Assembly: GCF_014084125.1 (NCBI RefSeq) | Contig: NZ_CP048405.1 | Span: 4,092,001 to 4,156,000, forward strand | DNA: 64,000 nt | DNA from: Streptacidiphilus sp. PB12-B1b | GTDB taxonomy: Bacteria; Actinomycetota; Actinomycetes; Streptomycetales; Streptomycetaceae | Direction: 5' to 3' | Shown here: piece by piece, positions 48,448 through 55,745 of the stretch | Layout of the letters: each line of letters opens with the position of its first letter | How positions within the stretch are numbered: position 1 is the first letter of the stretch | Notes under the pieces: model-generated | Told to the model about the DNA's origin: nothing | What the model saw: the letters and a program-made list of their open reading frames with translations, nothing else | Database searches by the model: none | Made by a program: the position numbers and the translations under genes

Positions 48448-49392
48448 TCATTCCGCGGGCCCCTCCCGGCGGTTCTGCGGGCGCTGTCGGACCAGCGCCG
48501 GGCGCACCGCCGCCTCCTGCGGGTGCAGCCACAGCGGGCCGCCCGCGGTGTCCACCCGGACGGCCTCCGGCGGCGGGCAGCCCTCGGTCGAGAGCAGTTG
48601 CAACTCCCTGGTGGTCATGGACCGGTGGAGCTCCAGCGCGGCCCCGGCGGAGCAGCGTTCCGGCTCCTGCGGCAGCTCCGGCCAGACCGCCCGCAGCGCC
48701 TGCGCGTACGCCTGCGCGGGGCGCAGACCCGGGACCACCCGGCGGCCGCCGGGACCGCTGACGACGATGGTGGGCAGGGCGTAGCGCAGGCTGCCGTCGT
48801 CCAGCTCGCGGGCCCGGCCGCTGTGCGGCGGCGGCCCGTCCAGGTCGATCACCTCCGGCAGCGGCGCCCGCGCCTCGGCCCGGTCGGCGCGCACCGACGC
48901 CTCGACGGCGGCGGAGGCGGCGTCCGCCCGCAGCCGCTCGGCGTCCAACCCGGGCACACCGCGGACGCAGTCGAGCACCCGCTCCGGGGTGTCGGCGGGC
49001 TCGCCGAGGACGAACACCGACTCGCGCAGGCGGCGCAGCACCCGCTCGGCCACGGCCGGGCCCTGCGCCTCGGCCGCGCGGGCGGCCAGCGAGGCGGGCC
49101 AGCTGCTCAGGGCGACGCGTTCCAGCCGGGCGGCCCGGGGCGCGCCGGTGTGCCCGGCCACCTCGGCGACGTATCCGGCGTACCAGGCGGTCTCGGCGTC
49201 CGGGTCGGGGGCCGGGTCGTCGTCCGCGTCGAACAGGATCGCGTAGACCCGCCGCCAAGGGACGCGGCCCCCGACCTGCGCGCGCAGCCGCCGGAAGGAC
49301 GGCTCGGAGCCCCAGGCCCAGGGGCAGAGCGGGTCGGTGTACTCGACGATCTCCGCGCCCGCGTGGATCCCGGCCACCGGTGCGCCCGTCAC
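48448..49392 (-). CDS. DsbA-family thioredoxin-fold protein (single-Cys CPWA motif)
   Basis: 314 residues, cytoplasmic. EYTDPLCPWAWGSEPSFRRL is the DsbA/SpxH-like active-site region, but the second cysteine of CxxC is replaced by Ala (CPWA). LRYALPTIVV supplies the cis-Pro loop. Single-cysteine members may act as adaptors, reductases or isomerase-like proteins. The GTG start overlaps the Rrf2 stop (GTGA), so it is coupled to the regulator and may sense or repair thiol state. Confidence 0.75.
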   Translation of the reverse strand: MTGAPVAGIHAGAEIVEYTDPLCPWAWGSEPSFRRLRAQVGGRVPWRRVYAILFDADDDPAPDPDAETAWYAGYVAEVAGHTGAPRAARLERVALSSWPASLAARAAEAQGPAVAERVLRRLRESVFVLGEPADTPERVLDCVRGVPGLDAERLRADAASAAVEASVRADRAEARAPLPEVIDLDGPPPHSGRARELDDGSLRYALPTIVVSGPGGRRVVPGLRPAQAYAQALRAVWPELPQEPERCSAGAALELHRSMTTRELQLLSTEGCPPPEAVRVDTAGGPLWLHPQEAAVRPALVRQRPQNRREGPAE

Positions 49393-49853
49393 ACCGCGAC
49401 CCGTTCCGCCGCCGGCTGCGCCGACGGTTCCGGGGCCGGGGCGGCGGCCGGGCGGTAGCCGCCGAGCAGCGAGGCGATGGAGGTCTCCTCCATGATCCGC
49501 CGTGCCCCGGCCTCGACCGCCCGCCATATGCCGGGCAGCCCGGAGGCCGGCCCCGGGTAGGCCAGCCCCGCCGGTGTCTCGCCGCGCAGGGTCATCAGCT
49601 CGCCGTCGACCGCCAGGGCAACGTCCAGCAGGCTGATCTCCTCGGCCGGGCGCCCCAGCCAGTAGCCGCCCTCGCAGCCGCGCTGGCTGCGCACCAGGCC
49701 GGCCCGGCGCAGGTCGCCGACCACGGCCTTGAGGAAGCGGAAGGGGATCTCCTGGGACGAGGCGATCCCCTCGCAGGTGAGCGGCCGAGCCGTGTCGAGG
49801 GCGAGTTCCAGCAGTGCCCTCACGGCGTAGTCCGCCTTCGCCGAGATATGCAT
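49389..49853 (-). CDS. Rrf2-family transcriptional regulator
   Basis: 154 residues. MHISAKADYAVRALLELAL and the winged-helix block SSQEIPFRFLKAVVGDLRRAGLVRSQRGCEGGYWLGRPAEEISLLDV are classic Rrf2. It has cysteines at 27 and 60 but lacks the three-cysteine [Fe-S] set of IscR/NsrR, so it is closer to CymR, the cysteine-metabolism repressor. That fits the sulfur locus it heads. ATG at 49853. Confidence 0.88.
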   Translation of the reverse strand: MHISAKADYAVRALLELALDTARPLTCEGIASSQEIPFRFLKAVVGDLRRAGLVRSQRGCEGGYWLGRPAEEISLLDVALAVDGELMTLRGETPAGLAYPGPASGLPGIWRAVEAGARRIMEETSIASLLGGYRPAAAPAPEPSAQPAAERVAV

Positions 49854-49905
49854 GCAGACGAATGTAACCCGCGAACAGGGCCGCCCGGGGGGTCCGCGAC
49901 AAAAA

Positions 49906-49943
49906 GACACCTCTTGACATCCTTTCCGCCCGGCTCCTACCGT
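49906..49943 (+). promoter_or_regulatory. Sigma-70-like promoter for cupin gene
   Basis: TTGACA (49914-49919) and TACCGT (49938-49943) are separated by 18 bases. GACACC (49906-49911) lies just upstream of the -35, as in the promoter region of the leader peptide. The Rrf2 gene diverges from here and may regulate both directions. Confidence 0.55.
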
Positions 49944-50021
49944 CGCTTGCATCCGCCGCATCCCCTCGGCCTCCGCCGCACCCGCTCCCGCGGCGGCCGT
50001 TCCCGACCACTGGACGCCCCG

Positions 50022-50522
50022 ATGACCACGCAGCGCCCGGCCCAGCACGAGGGCTTCCACCCGGACCTGACCGACGACACCGCGCCGCCGCAGCCGGGCG
50101 TGCGCAGCAGGGTGCACCACGTCCGGGCGGACGACCTGGACGGCGACACCGCGCAGACCGGCGGGATGCGCCGCTTCGCGGCCATCAGCGGCGCGCGGGT
50201 GGGCTCCGAGCGGATGTGGATGGGGCAGACCCATGTCGCCCCGGCGACCGCCTCCGCCGACCACCACCACGGCGAGTCGGAGACGGCCATCTACGTCGTC
50301 AGCGGCCATCCGGAGTTCGTCTTCCTGGAGGAGGCCGCCGACGGCACGGCGCAGGAGGTGCGGCTGCGCACCGCCCCGGGGGACTACATCTTCGTGCCGC
50401 CGTTCGTGCCGCACCGCGAGGAGAACCCGGACCCGGCCGAGGAGGCGGTGGTCGTCATCGCCCGCAGCACCCAGGAAGCCGTGGTGGTGAACCTCCCCGG
50501 CCTGCACGTCCACCACGCCTGA
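50022..50522 (+). CDS. Cupin-domain protein
   Basis: 166 residues. The cupin motifs are ADHHHGESETAIYVVSGHPEF (metal-binding His-x-His and Glu) and GDYIFVPPFVPHREEN with the later His. It ends HVHHA. It diverges from the Rrf2 regulator and shares its control region, so it likely belongs to the sulfur regulon, perhaps as a thiol dioxygenase-like or binding protein. Substrate unknown. ATG start. Confidence 0.82.
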   Translation: MTTQRPAQHEGFHPDLTDDTAPPQPGVRSRVHHVRADDLDGDTAQTGGMRRFAAISGARVGSERMWMGQTHVAPATASADHHHGESETAIYVVSGHPEFVFLEEAADGTAQEVRLRTAPGDYIFVPPFVPHREENPDPAEEAVVVIARSTQEAVVVNLPGLHVHHA

Positions 50523-50550
50523 CGCTCCGTCAATCCTGCCCGGCGGCAGG
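50520..50550. promoter_or_regulatory. Third TGACGnnnCGTCA motif and hairpin at cupin 3' end
   Basis: TGACGCTCCGTCA (50520-50532) begins with the cupin stop codon. It is followed at once by CCTGCC-CGGC-GGCAGG (50535-50550), a possible terminator. No gene starts just downstream, so the repeat may be chance or may form part of the terminator. Confidence 0.4.
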
Positions 50551-50615
50551 ACACTTGACCGGTCCCCGGGTGGCGCAGGGCCGGTCGACGGCCTACGGAG
50601 CGGCGGGCGTCGTCG

Positions 50616-50933
50616 TCACGGCCGGGTCGGGGCTGCGCCGAGGTCCAGTCGCTCCAGCAGTTGCCACAGCACGGCCCGGGCGTCGGTGTCGCGCCCGCCG
50701 GCGACCTGCTCGATCAGCGAGAGCTCGGCGGACATGGAGACCACCAGCCGCGCCGCCGAGGCGGGGGCCGGGCCCGCCTGGGCGGTGACGCCGGTGGCCG
50801 GGGTGGTCGGACCGGGGCGCAGCAGCGCCGCTGCGCCGAGCGCGGCCAGGCAGGCCAGCACCGCGCCGACGGCCACGGCGGCGGCCCGGGTACGCGACCG
50901 GCCCGCCCGGCGGACGCGGCGGCGGCCGGTCAT
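50616..50933 (-). CDS. Small single-pass membrane protein, coupled to thaumatin-like gene
   Basis: 105 residues: a very basic cytoplasmic head (GRRRVRRAGRSRTR), one transmembrane helix (about 17-38), and an outside part of about 65 residues ending in a helical ALIEQVAGG-like region (SLIEQVAGGRDTDARAVLWQLLERLD). Its ATG overlaps the stop of the thaumatin-like gene by four bases. Family unknown. Confidence 0.6.
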   Translation of the reverse strand: MTGRRRVRRAGRSRTRAAAVAVGAVLACLAALGAAALLRPGPTTPATGVTAQAGPAPASAARLVVSMSAELSLIEQVAGGRDTDARAVLWQLLERLDLGAAPTRP

Positions 50934-51955
50934 CGGCTGACCCCGAAGGTGATCCGGTAGTCGCAGCCGCCGGAGCAGGTGTAGACGCTGCTCTGGTCGT
51001 CGTAGACGTAGGAGTAGCCGGTGGGTTCGGCCCGCTTGAAGATCGCGGCGTAGTCCACCGGCCACCGGGCGGGCAGGCAGGTCGCCCGGGTGCTCCAGGC
51101 TCCCCGGCAGCAGTACTGGTCGGTGTTGAAGACCGTGCACGGGCCGAGGCAGCCGACGACGCTGCCGCCGACCCTGTCCTGCAGCGCCGACGGGCAGGTG
51201 GCCAGCAGGTCGTGGGTGCAGCCCGCCGGTATGCAGCCGTCCGCAGAGACCTTGTCCGGGGTGGTGCCGCCGGTGTGGTTGATCCACATCGGCAGGTTGA
51301 AGCCGTCCAGGTTGACGTCGTAGAAGTCCATGCCGCCCCAGGCGTTCAGGTCGAACTCGGCGAGCGTCTCCGGCGCGGTGCTGCCCGCCGTGCCGCACTG
51401 GAAGCGGCCGTCGCAGTCGCCGGTGACGCAGTGGCCCTGCCCGGCCGCGTCGAAGGAGCAGCCAGTGCGGCCCCACAGCCGGCCGTTCCAGCCGTCCGGC
51501 ATCAGCAGGCTGACGCTGGCGCCGGGCGGGAGCACCCAACCGGTGCGGGCCAGCGGCTCCTTGGGGTCGGCCTGGGCAGCCGGCCACACCGTCTGCGCGG
51601 TGGCGTTGACGAAGGTGACCACCCGCTGACCGGCGGCGGGCACGGGCGCGGCGGGCGCGGCGGAGGTCCGGTGCCCGGCCGGGGCGGGGGCGTGCGTCGC
51701 CGACGCCGCTGCCGAGGCGTGGGCGCTGCCGTGCGCGCTCGCGCTGCCGCGCGGGGCGGCGGTTCGGGCGGCGGCCGTACCGGCCGACGTCGCCGGTGCG
51801 CCGCTCACCGCCGACGGTGCGGCCTGGGCCGCTCCCTGGGTGCGGCCCGCGCCGAACAGCCTCCCGGGCAGGAACGCCGCGAGGGCCACCAGCGCGACCA
51901 CCCCCACCACCACGGCCACCTGCCTCCTGTGCGGACCCCGCCTGCGATGACGCAT
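50930..51955 (-). CDS. Thaumatin-like protein, membrane-anchored or secreted
   Basis: 341 residues. A basic N-terminus and one helix (about 12-33) lead to a low-complexity Ser/Ala/His linker (about 40-105), then a Cys-rich thaumatin-like domain. TFVNATAQTVWPAA, GWVLPPGASVSLLMPDGWNGRLWGRTGC, CVTGDCDGRFQCG and CSGGCDYRITF are typical. Thaumatin-like proteins can bind or cleave beta-1,3-glucans. The ATG at 51955 follows GGGGAG. It diverges from the sigma-GH128 fusion, and both face outward from a perfect inverted repeat. Confidence 0.82.
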   Translation of the reverse strand: MRHRRRGPHRRQVAVVVGVVALVALAAFLPGRLFGAGRTQGAAQAAPSAVSGAPATSAGTAAARTAAPRGSASAHGSAHASAAASATHAPAPAGHRTSAAPAAPVPAAGQRVVTFVNATAQTVWPAAQADPKEPLARTGWVLPPGASVSLLMPDGWNGRLWGRTGCSFDAAGQGHCVTGDCDGRFQCGTAGSTAPETLAEFDLNAWGGMDFYDVNLDGFNLPMWINHTGGTTPDKVSADGCIPAGCTHDLLATCPSALQDRVGGSVVGCLGPCTVFNTDQYCCRGAWSTRATCLPARWPVDYAAIFKRAEPTGYSYVYDDQSSVYTCSGGCDYRITFGVSR

Positions 51956-52038
51956 CTGTGCCACTCCCCTGGAACGATCGGCGCACCGGCCCGGGCGGCC
52001 GACGGCTCCAGCAGGGGAGTTGGGGGCGCCCGGCAGCG

Positions 52039-52083
52039 GATAACAGAAACTTCTCCGGACCGGCCCGCGCATTTTCTGTTATC
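52039..52083. promoter_or_regulatory. Perfect 11-bp inverted repeat between thaumatin and sigma-GH128 genes
   Basis: GATAACAGAAA (52039-52049) and TTTCTGTTATC (52073-52083) are exact complements with 23 bases between. Read outward, each gene has TTTCTGTTATC about 70-85 bases before its start codon. The AT-rich arms stand out in a GC-rich gap. They may be matching promoter elements for the sigma factor encoded here, or operator arms. Confidence 0.65.
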
Positions 52084-52155
52084 GGCCCCGCCGGGGGCGC
52101 ACTCCTCAGCAGGAAGTACATTCGGCGTGTCAGCGGGGCAGGGAGCGAGACCACC

Positions 52156-54024
52156 ATGCACATCTCCGGGAGCAGGGACCTTCCGCGCGGCACCGTGTCC
52201 GCCGCGCAGGGCGGCGACGCCGCCGCGCTGGACGAGGTCGTCTCGTACACGCTGCCGCTGGTCTACAACATCGTCGGCCACGCGCTGCGCGGGCACCACG
52301 ACGTGGACGACCTGGTGCAGGAGACCATGCTGGGCATCGTCCGCGGCCTGCCCGGGCTGCGCGAGCCGGAGGCGTTCCGCTCCTGGGCCGTCGCTGTGAC
52401 GGTACGTCAGGTCCGTTGGCACCGGGCAGCGCTGGCCAATCGGCCCGCGAGCACGGCGCTGGACGAGGGGGTCGAGGCCGCCGATCCGCAGGCCGACTTC
52501 GTGGACCTCTGCATCCTGCGGTTGGGCCTCAGCGGACAGCGCTTGGAGGTGGCCGAGGCCACCCGCTGGCTGGACTCCGACGATCAGGAGCTGCTGGCGC
52601 TGTGGTGGCTGGAGGCCGCGGGGAGCCTGGAGCGCGGTGAGTTGGCCGCCGCCCTGGCACTCCCCTCCACCCATGCGGCGGTGCGGGTGCAGCGGATGAA
52701 GCAGCAGTTGGACACCGCGCGCGGCGTGGTGCGCGCGCTCGGCCGCAGCCCCCGGTGCCCGGGCCTGGCCGGGCTGGCCGAGGACTGGGACGGCGTTCCC
52801 GCGCCGTTGTGGCGCAAGCGCTTCGCCCGGCATCTGCGCGGCTGCGCCGACTGCGCGGCCTGCGCGCAGGATCTGGTTCCGGCCGGGGCGCTGCTGGTGG
52901 GGATGGGCCTGGTGCCGCTGCCCGCCGGTCTCGCGGCCGCCCCGTCCCGGCCCGGGGTGCGGGCGGTCCGGCGCAGGCGGGCCGGGCGGAGCCGGGTTCG
53001 GCGCGGCGGTCGGCTGTACGCCGCCATGGGCAGCGGCCTGGCGGTGGCGGTGGTGGCCGCCGCGAGTGCGCTGGCGCTCGGCGGTGGCCGTGCCGCGACG
53101 CCGACCGCACGCGCGCTGCCGCTGCCGGCAGTCACCACCGCCGGCGCCGCGCCCGCCCCGTCCTCCCCGGCAGCCGTGCACACCGCGACGCCCACGCCCA
53201 CGCCGAGGCCGACGGCCTCCCGCACCCGGAAGGCGACGATGCCTCCGGCGGCGCCCGCCGGTCGGCCGGCCGCGCCGGTGGTGGCCGTCAAGAAGGGCGA
53301 CGCCACCTGGAGTTTCGACGGCGTCACCACCGCGCTGCGGGCCTCGGGGGCGTCCTGGTACTACACCTGGGGGCCGGACCACTCCGGCATCCAGAGTCCG
53401 CCCGGCGTGCAGTTCGTGCCGATGATCTGGGGCCCGGCCGACGTCACCAACGGTTCGCTCCAGCTGGCGAAGCAGCAGGGCAGCAGCGTGCTGCTGGGCT
53501 TCAACGAGCCCGACATGGCGAGCCAGTCGAACATGACGCCGCGACAGGCCCTGTCCCTGTGGCCGACGTTGATGGCGACCGGGTTGCAGCTGGGCAGTCC
53601 GGCGGTGGCCACCGGCGGTGCCACGCCGGGCGGTTGGCTGGACCAGTTCATGCAGGGTGCGCGCAGTCGGGGCTATCGCGTCGACTTCATCACCCTGCAC
53701 TGGTACGGCGGGGACTTCGTCACGGCCGACGCGGTCAGCCAGCTCGAGGGCTACCTTCAGGCCGTGCACGCCCGCTACGGGCTGCCGGTCTGGCTCACCG
53801 AGTACGCGCTGACCAACTTCGCCGACGGCGGCGCGAGTTACCCCACCGCGCAGCAGCAGGCCGCGTTCGTCACCGCCTCCACAGCGATGCTGCAGCGCCT
53901 GCCGTGGGTGCAGCGCTACGCGTGGTTCGCGTTGCCGGACACGACGCCGGGCCAGACCGGGCTGTTCCTGCCCGGCGGCGCGCCCGACAGCGTCGGCGCG
54001 GCCTGGGCCGCGGCCGGCCGCTGA
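52156..54024 (+). CDS. ECF sigma factor fused to zinc-finger motif, membrane helix and GH128-like glycosidase domain
   Basis: 622 residues in one uninterrupted frame. Region 2 (about 20-95) includes ALRGHHDVDDLVQETMLGIVRGLPGL. A region-4-like part (about 150-200) follows, somewhat degenerate. H226-x3-C230-x2-C233 matches the zinc-finger anti-sigma signature (HLRGCADC). A transmembrane helix lies at 288-312, then a Pro/Thr linker, then a GH128-like domain (about 370-622) with WYYTWGPD, GFNEPDMA (Glu451) and WLTEYAL (Glu549) as probable catalytic pair. Sigma factor, its restraint and an outside sugar-acting domain are thus in one chain. ATG preceded by GGGAGCGAG. Groups of actinobacterial ECF factors with fused outside domains are known, so homologues probably exist. 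Confidence 0.85.
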   Translation: MHISGSRDLPRGTVSAAQGGDAAALDEVVSYTLPLVYNIVGHALRGHHDVDDLVQETMLGIVRGLPGLREPEAFRSWAVAVTVRQVRWHRAALANRPASTALDEGVEAADPQADFVDLCILRLGLSGQRLEVAEATRWLDSDDQELLALWWLEAAGSLERGELAAALALPSTHAAVRVQRMKQQLDTARGVVRALGRSPRCPGLAGLAEDWDGVPAPLWRKRFARHLRGCADCAACAQDLVPAGALLVGMGLVPLPAGLAAAPSRPGVRAVRRRRAGRSRVRRGGRLYAAMGSGLAVAVVAAASALALGGGRAATPTARALPLPAVTTAGAAPAPSSPAAVHTATPTPTPRPTASRTRKATMPPAAPAGRPAAPVVAVKKGDATWSFDGVTTALRASGASWYYTWGPDHSGIQSPPGVQFVPMIWGPADVTNGSLQLAKQQGSSVLLGFNEPDMASQSNMTPRQALSLWPTLMATGLQLGSPAVATGGATPGGWLDQFMQGARSRGYRVDFITLHWYGGDFVTADAVSQLEGYLQAVHARYGLPVWLTEYALTNFADGGASYPTAQQQAAFVTASTAMLQRLPWVQRYAWFALPDTTPGQTGLFLPGGAPDSVGAAWAAAGR

Positions 54025-54051
54025 CGACGGGCCGCAACCCAGCAACAGCCG

Positions 54052-54084
54052 TGCCGGGCCCGGGAGTTGCTCCCGGGCCCGGCA
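54052..54084. terminator. 15-bp perfect hairpin between convergent genes
   Basis: TGCCGGGCCCGGGAG and CTCCCGGGCCCGGCA flank the loop TTG. It is positioned 28 bases after the sigma-GH128 stop and 19 bases after the S53 protease stop, so it should terminate both. Confidence 0.8.
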
Positions 54085-54102
54085 GGTGTTCCGAGCGGGT
54101 GG

Positions 54103-55428
54103 TCAGAAACCGGCCAGGCCGTTGGGCGAGCCCAGGCCGGTCGGTCCGTCCCAGCCCGTCCCCGTCGTGCACAGGACGGCGCAGCCGCTGTTGGTCGGGG
54201 CGTTCTGGCCGATGGCGACGTCGTTGAAGGCCGAGGAGGGGTCGGCGTAGAGGGTGTTCGGGCCCTCGACGTCGGCCAGGTTGCCGCCACGCGCGTACAC
54301 GCCGGCGATGAACGGGCTGGATTCGCTGGTGCCGCCCACGACGATCCACCCGTAGGGCTCGCCGGAGGAGGGCGCGTAGGTGTCGTAGATGGCCGCGCCG
54401 GTGGTCGGGTCGGCGTCGGCGGAGACGTCCGAGTCGGCGCGGTGGCCCGCGCAGACGGCGGCGATGTCACTGGGCTGGCCGAGCGCGGGCGGCAGTTCGG
54501 CGGCGCAGCCGCTGCCGGAGCCGTCCCAGGCGGTCTCGGTGTAGCCGTTGTGGCCCGCGCCGGGGCTGCGGAACAGGGAGGTGCCGCCGACCGAGGTGAC
54601 CGTGGGCAGGTTCTGCGGCCAACCGGAGGGCGTGCCCTCGAAGCCGCCGTCGCCGGAGGAGGCGGTGATCGCCATGCCCGGGTGGTAGAAGTCGCGGGCG
54701 GCGGTGCCGAGGTCGAGGGTGGCGTCCGGGTCGAACTGGTAGCTCACGCTGGCCGCGGAGGCGCCGAGCGAGGCGGCGGTGTCCATGGCAACGCCGAAGT
54801 CCTCGGCGGCCTGGTCCTCGCTGGAGGTGATGTCCCGGTTGACGGTGATCTCCAGGATGTGGCAGGTCGGGCAGGCCGCGGAGGCCATGTCCACATCCAG
54901 CGAGGTCTCGACGCCGACCTCCTCGTCGAACGCCTTCTGGTCGGCCGTCGTCCCGGCCGCCAGCGGTGCCCCGCCGTGCTCGTTGACCTGCTTGAAGCAG
55001 CCGTTGGCGGCGGTGCAGGCGGGCAGCCCGTACTGGGCCCGGTAGGCGCCGAGGTCGGCTTCGAGGGTCGGGTAGGCGCCCTCGTCGAGGATGGCGATGG
55101 TGTTGGCGGGCCCGACCGTGGGCCCGGGCAGGTTGTAGGCGGCGGCGAAGTCGGCCGCCCCGTACCCGGCCGGGGTGCTGGTGGTGAGCGCCTTGGTGGA
55201 GCCGGGGGCCACGGTGACGATCTGGGCCATGCAGCGGTCCCGGGCGACCCCGGCGCACACCCGGGTGGCGCCCCGGGCGGCCAGCTGCGGGCTGGGCAGG
55301 CTCGCCGCGGAGCCGATCTTCGGCGTCACCGGGGTGTGCGCCTGCGCCGCGGCGGTCGGCAGTACAGCCGTGGCGGCGGCCAGGGCGCCGACCGACACGA
55401 CGCCCAGGGCCGCCTTACGGAGGTTCAT
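54103..55428 (-). CDS. Secreted S53-family (sedolisin-type) peptidase
   Basis: 441 residues. A signal peptide ends AAAQAH (about residue 31). There is a short prosegment-like part, then the catalytic domain. The Glu/Asp pair is in FDEEVGVETSLDVDMA, the oxyanion Asp lies near ITASSGDGG, and the nucleophile serine is in VGGTSESSPFIAG. This matches sedolisins, acid serine-carboxyl peptidases, but it lacks most of the usual long propeptide. ATG at 55428 with AGGAGC. It is likely an extracellular protease. Confidence 0.85.
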   Translation of the reverse strand: MNLRKAALGVVSVGALAAATAVLPTAAAQAHTPVTPKIGSAASLPSPQLAARGATRVCAGVARDRCMAQIVTVAPGSTKALTTSTPAGYGAADFAAAYNLPGPTVGPANTIAILDEGAYPTLEADLGAYRAQYGLPACTAANGCFKQVNEHGGAPLAAGTTADQKAFDEEVGVETSLDVDMASAACPTCHILEITVNRDITSSEDQAAEDFGVAMDTAASLGASAASVSYQFDPDATLDLGTAARDFYHPGMAITASSGDGGFEGTPSGWPQNLPTVTSVGGTSLFRSPGAGHNGYTETAWDGSGSGCAAELPPALGQPSDIAAVCAGHRADSDVSADADPTTGAAIYDTYAPSSGEPYGWIVVGGTSESSPFIAGVYARGGNLADVEGPNTLYADPSSAFNDVAIGQNAPTNSGCAVLCTTGTGWDGPTGLGSPNGLAGF

Positions 55429-55745
55429 CAACGGGGCTCCTCTCTTGCTGCGCGAGGGCGCGCCGACAGGGTGGCGGGCGCTCCGCGCGCAGGGACGACC
55501 GCGTCCGCTGACGCGGTGACAGATGCGCTGTACCTGATGGCGACCCGTCGGAGATCCACCGCGGCGACCACGCCGACCTGTGCGACATCCTTGACGTGTC
55601 CATGAGTGAACTATCGAGGCAACAGTCACACCGAGGGGCTGGTTGCGTCAAGTGGGTGCCACCGGCAGCAACGGTGCTGGTCCGGCCACGCCCGGACGCC
55701 CGCCGCCGCGCGCCGACCCGCCCGCCGGGCGTCCGGGCGCGGCCC
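55429..55745. other. Gap between protease start and LuxR gene end
   Basis: 317 bases without a supported gene. The less GC-rich part (about 55590-55640, including GAACTATCG) should contain the S53 protease promoter on the minus strand. Confidence 0.4.
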
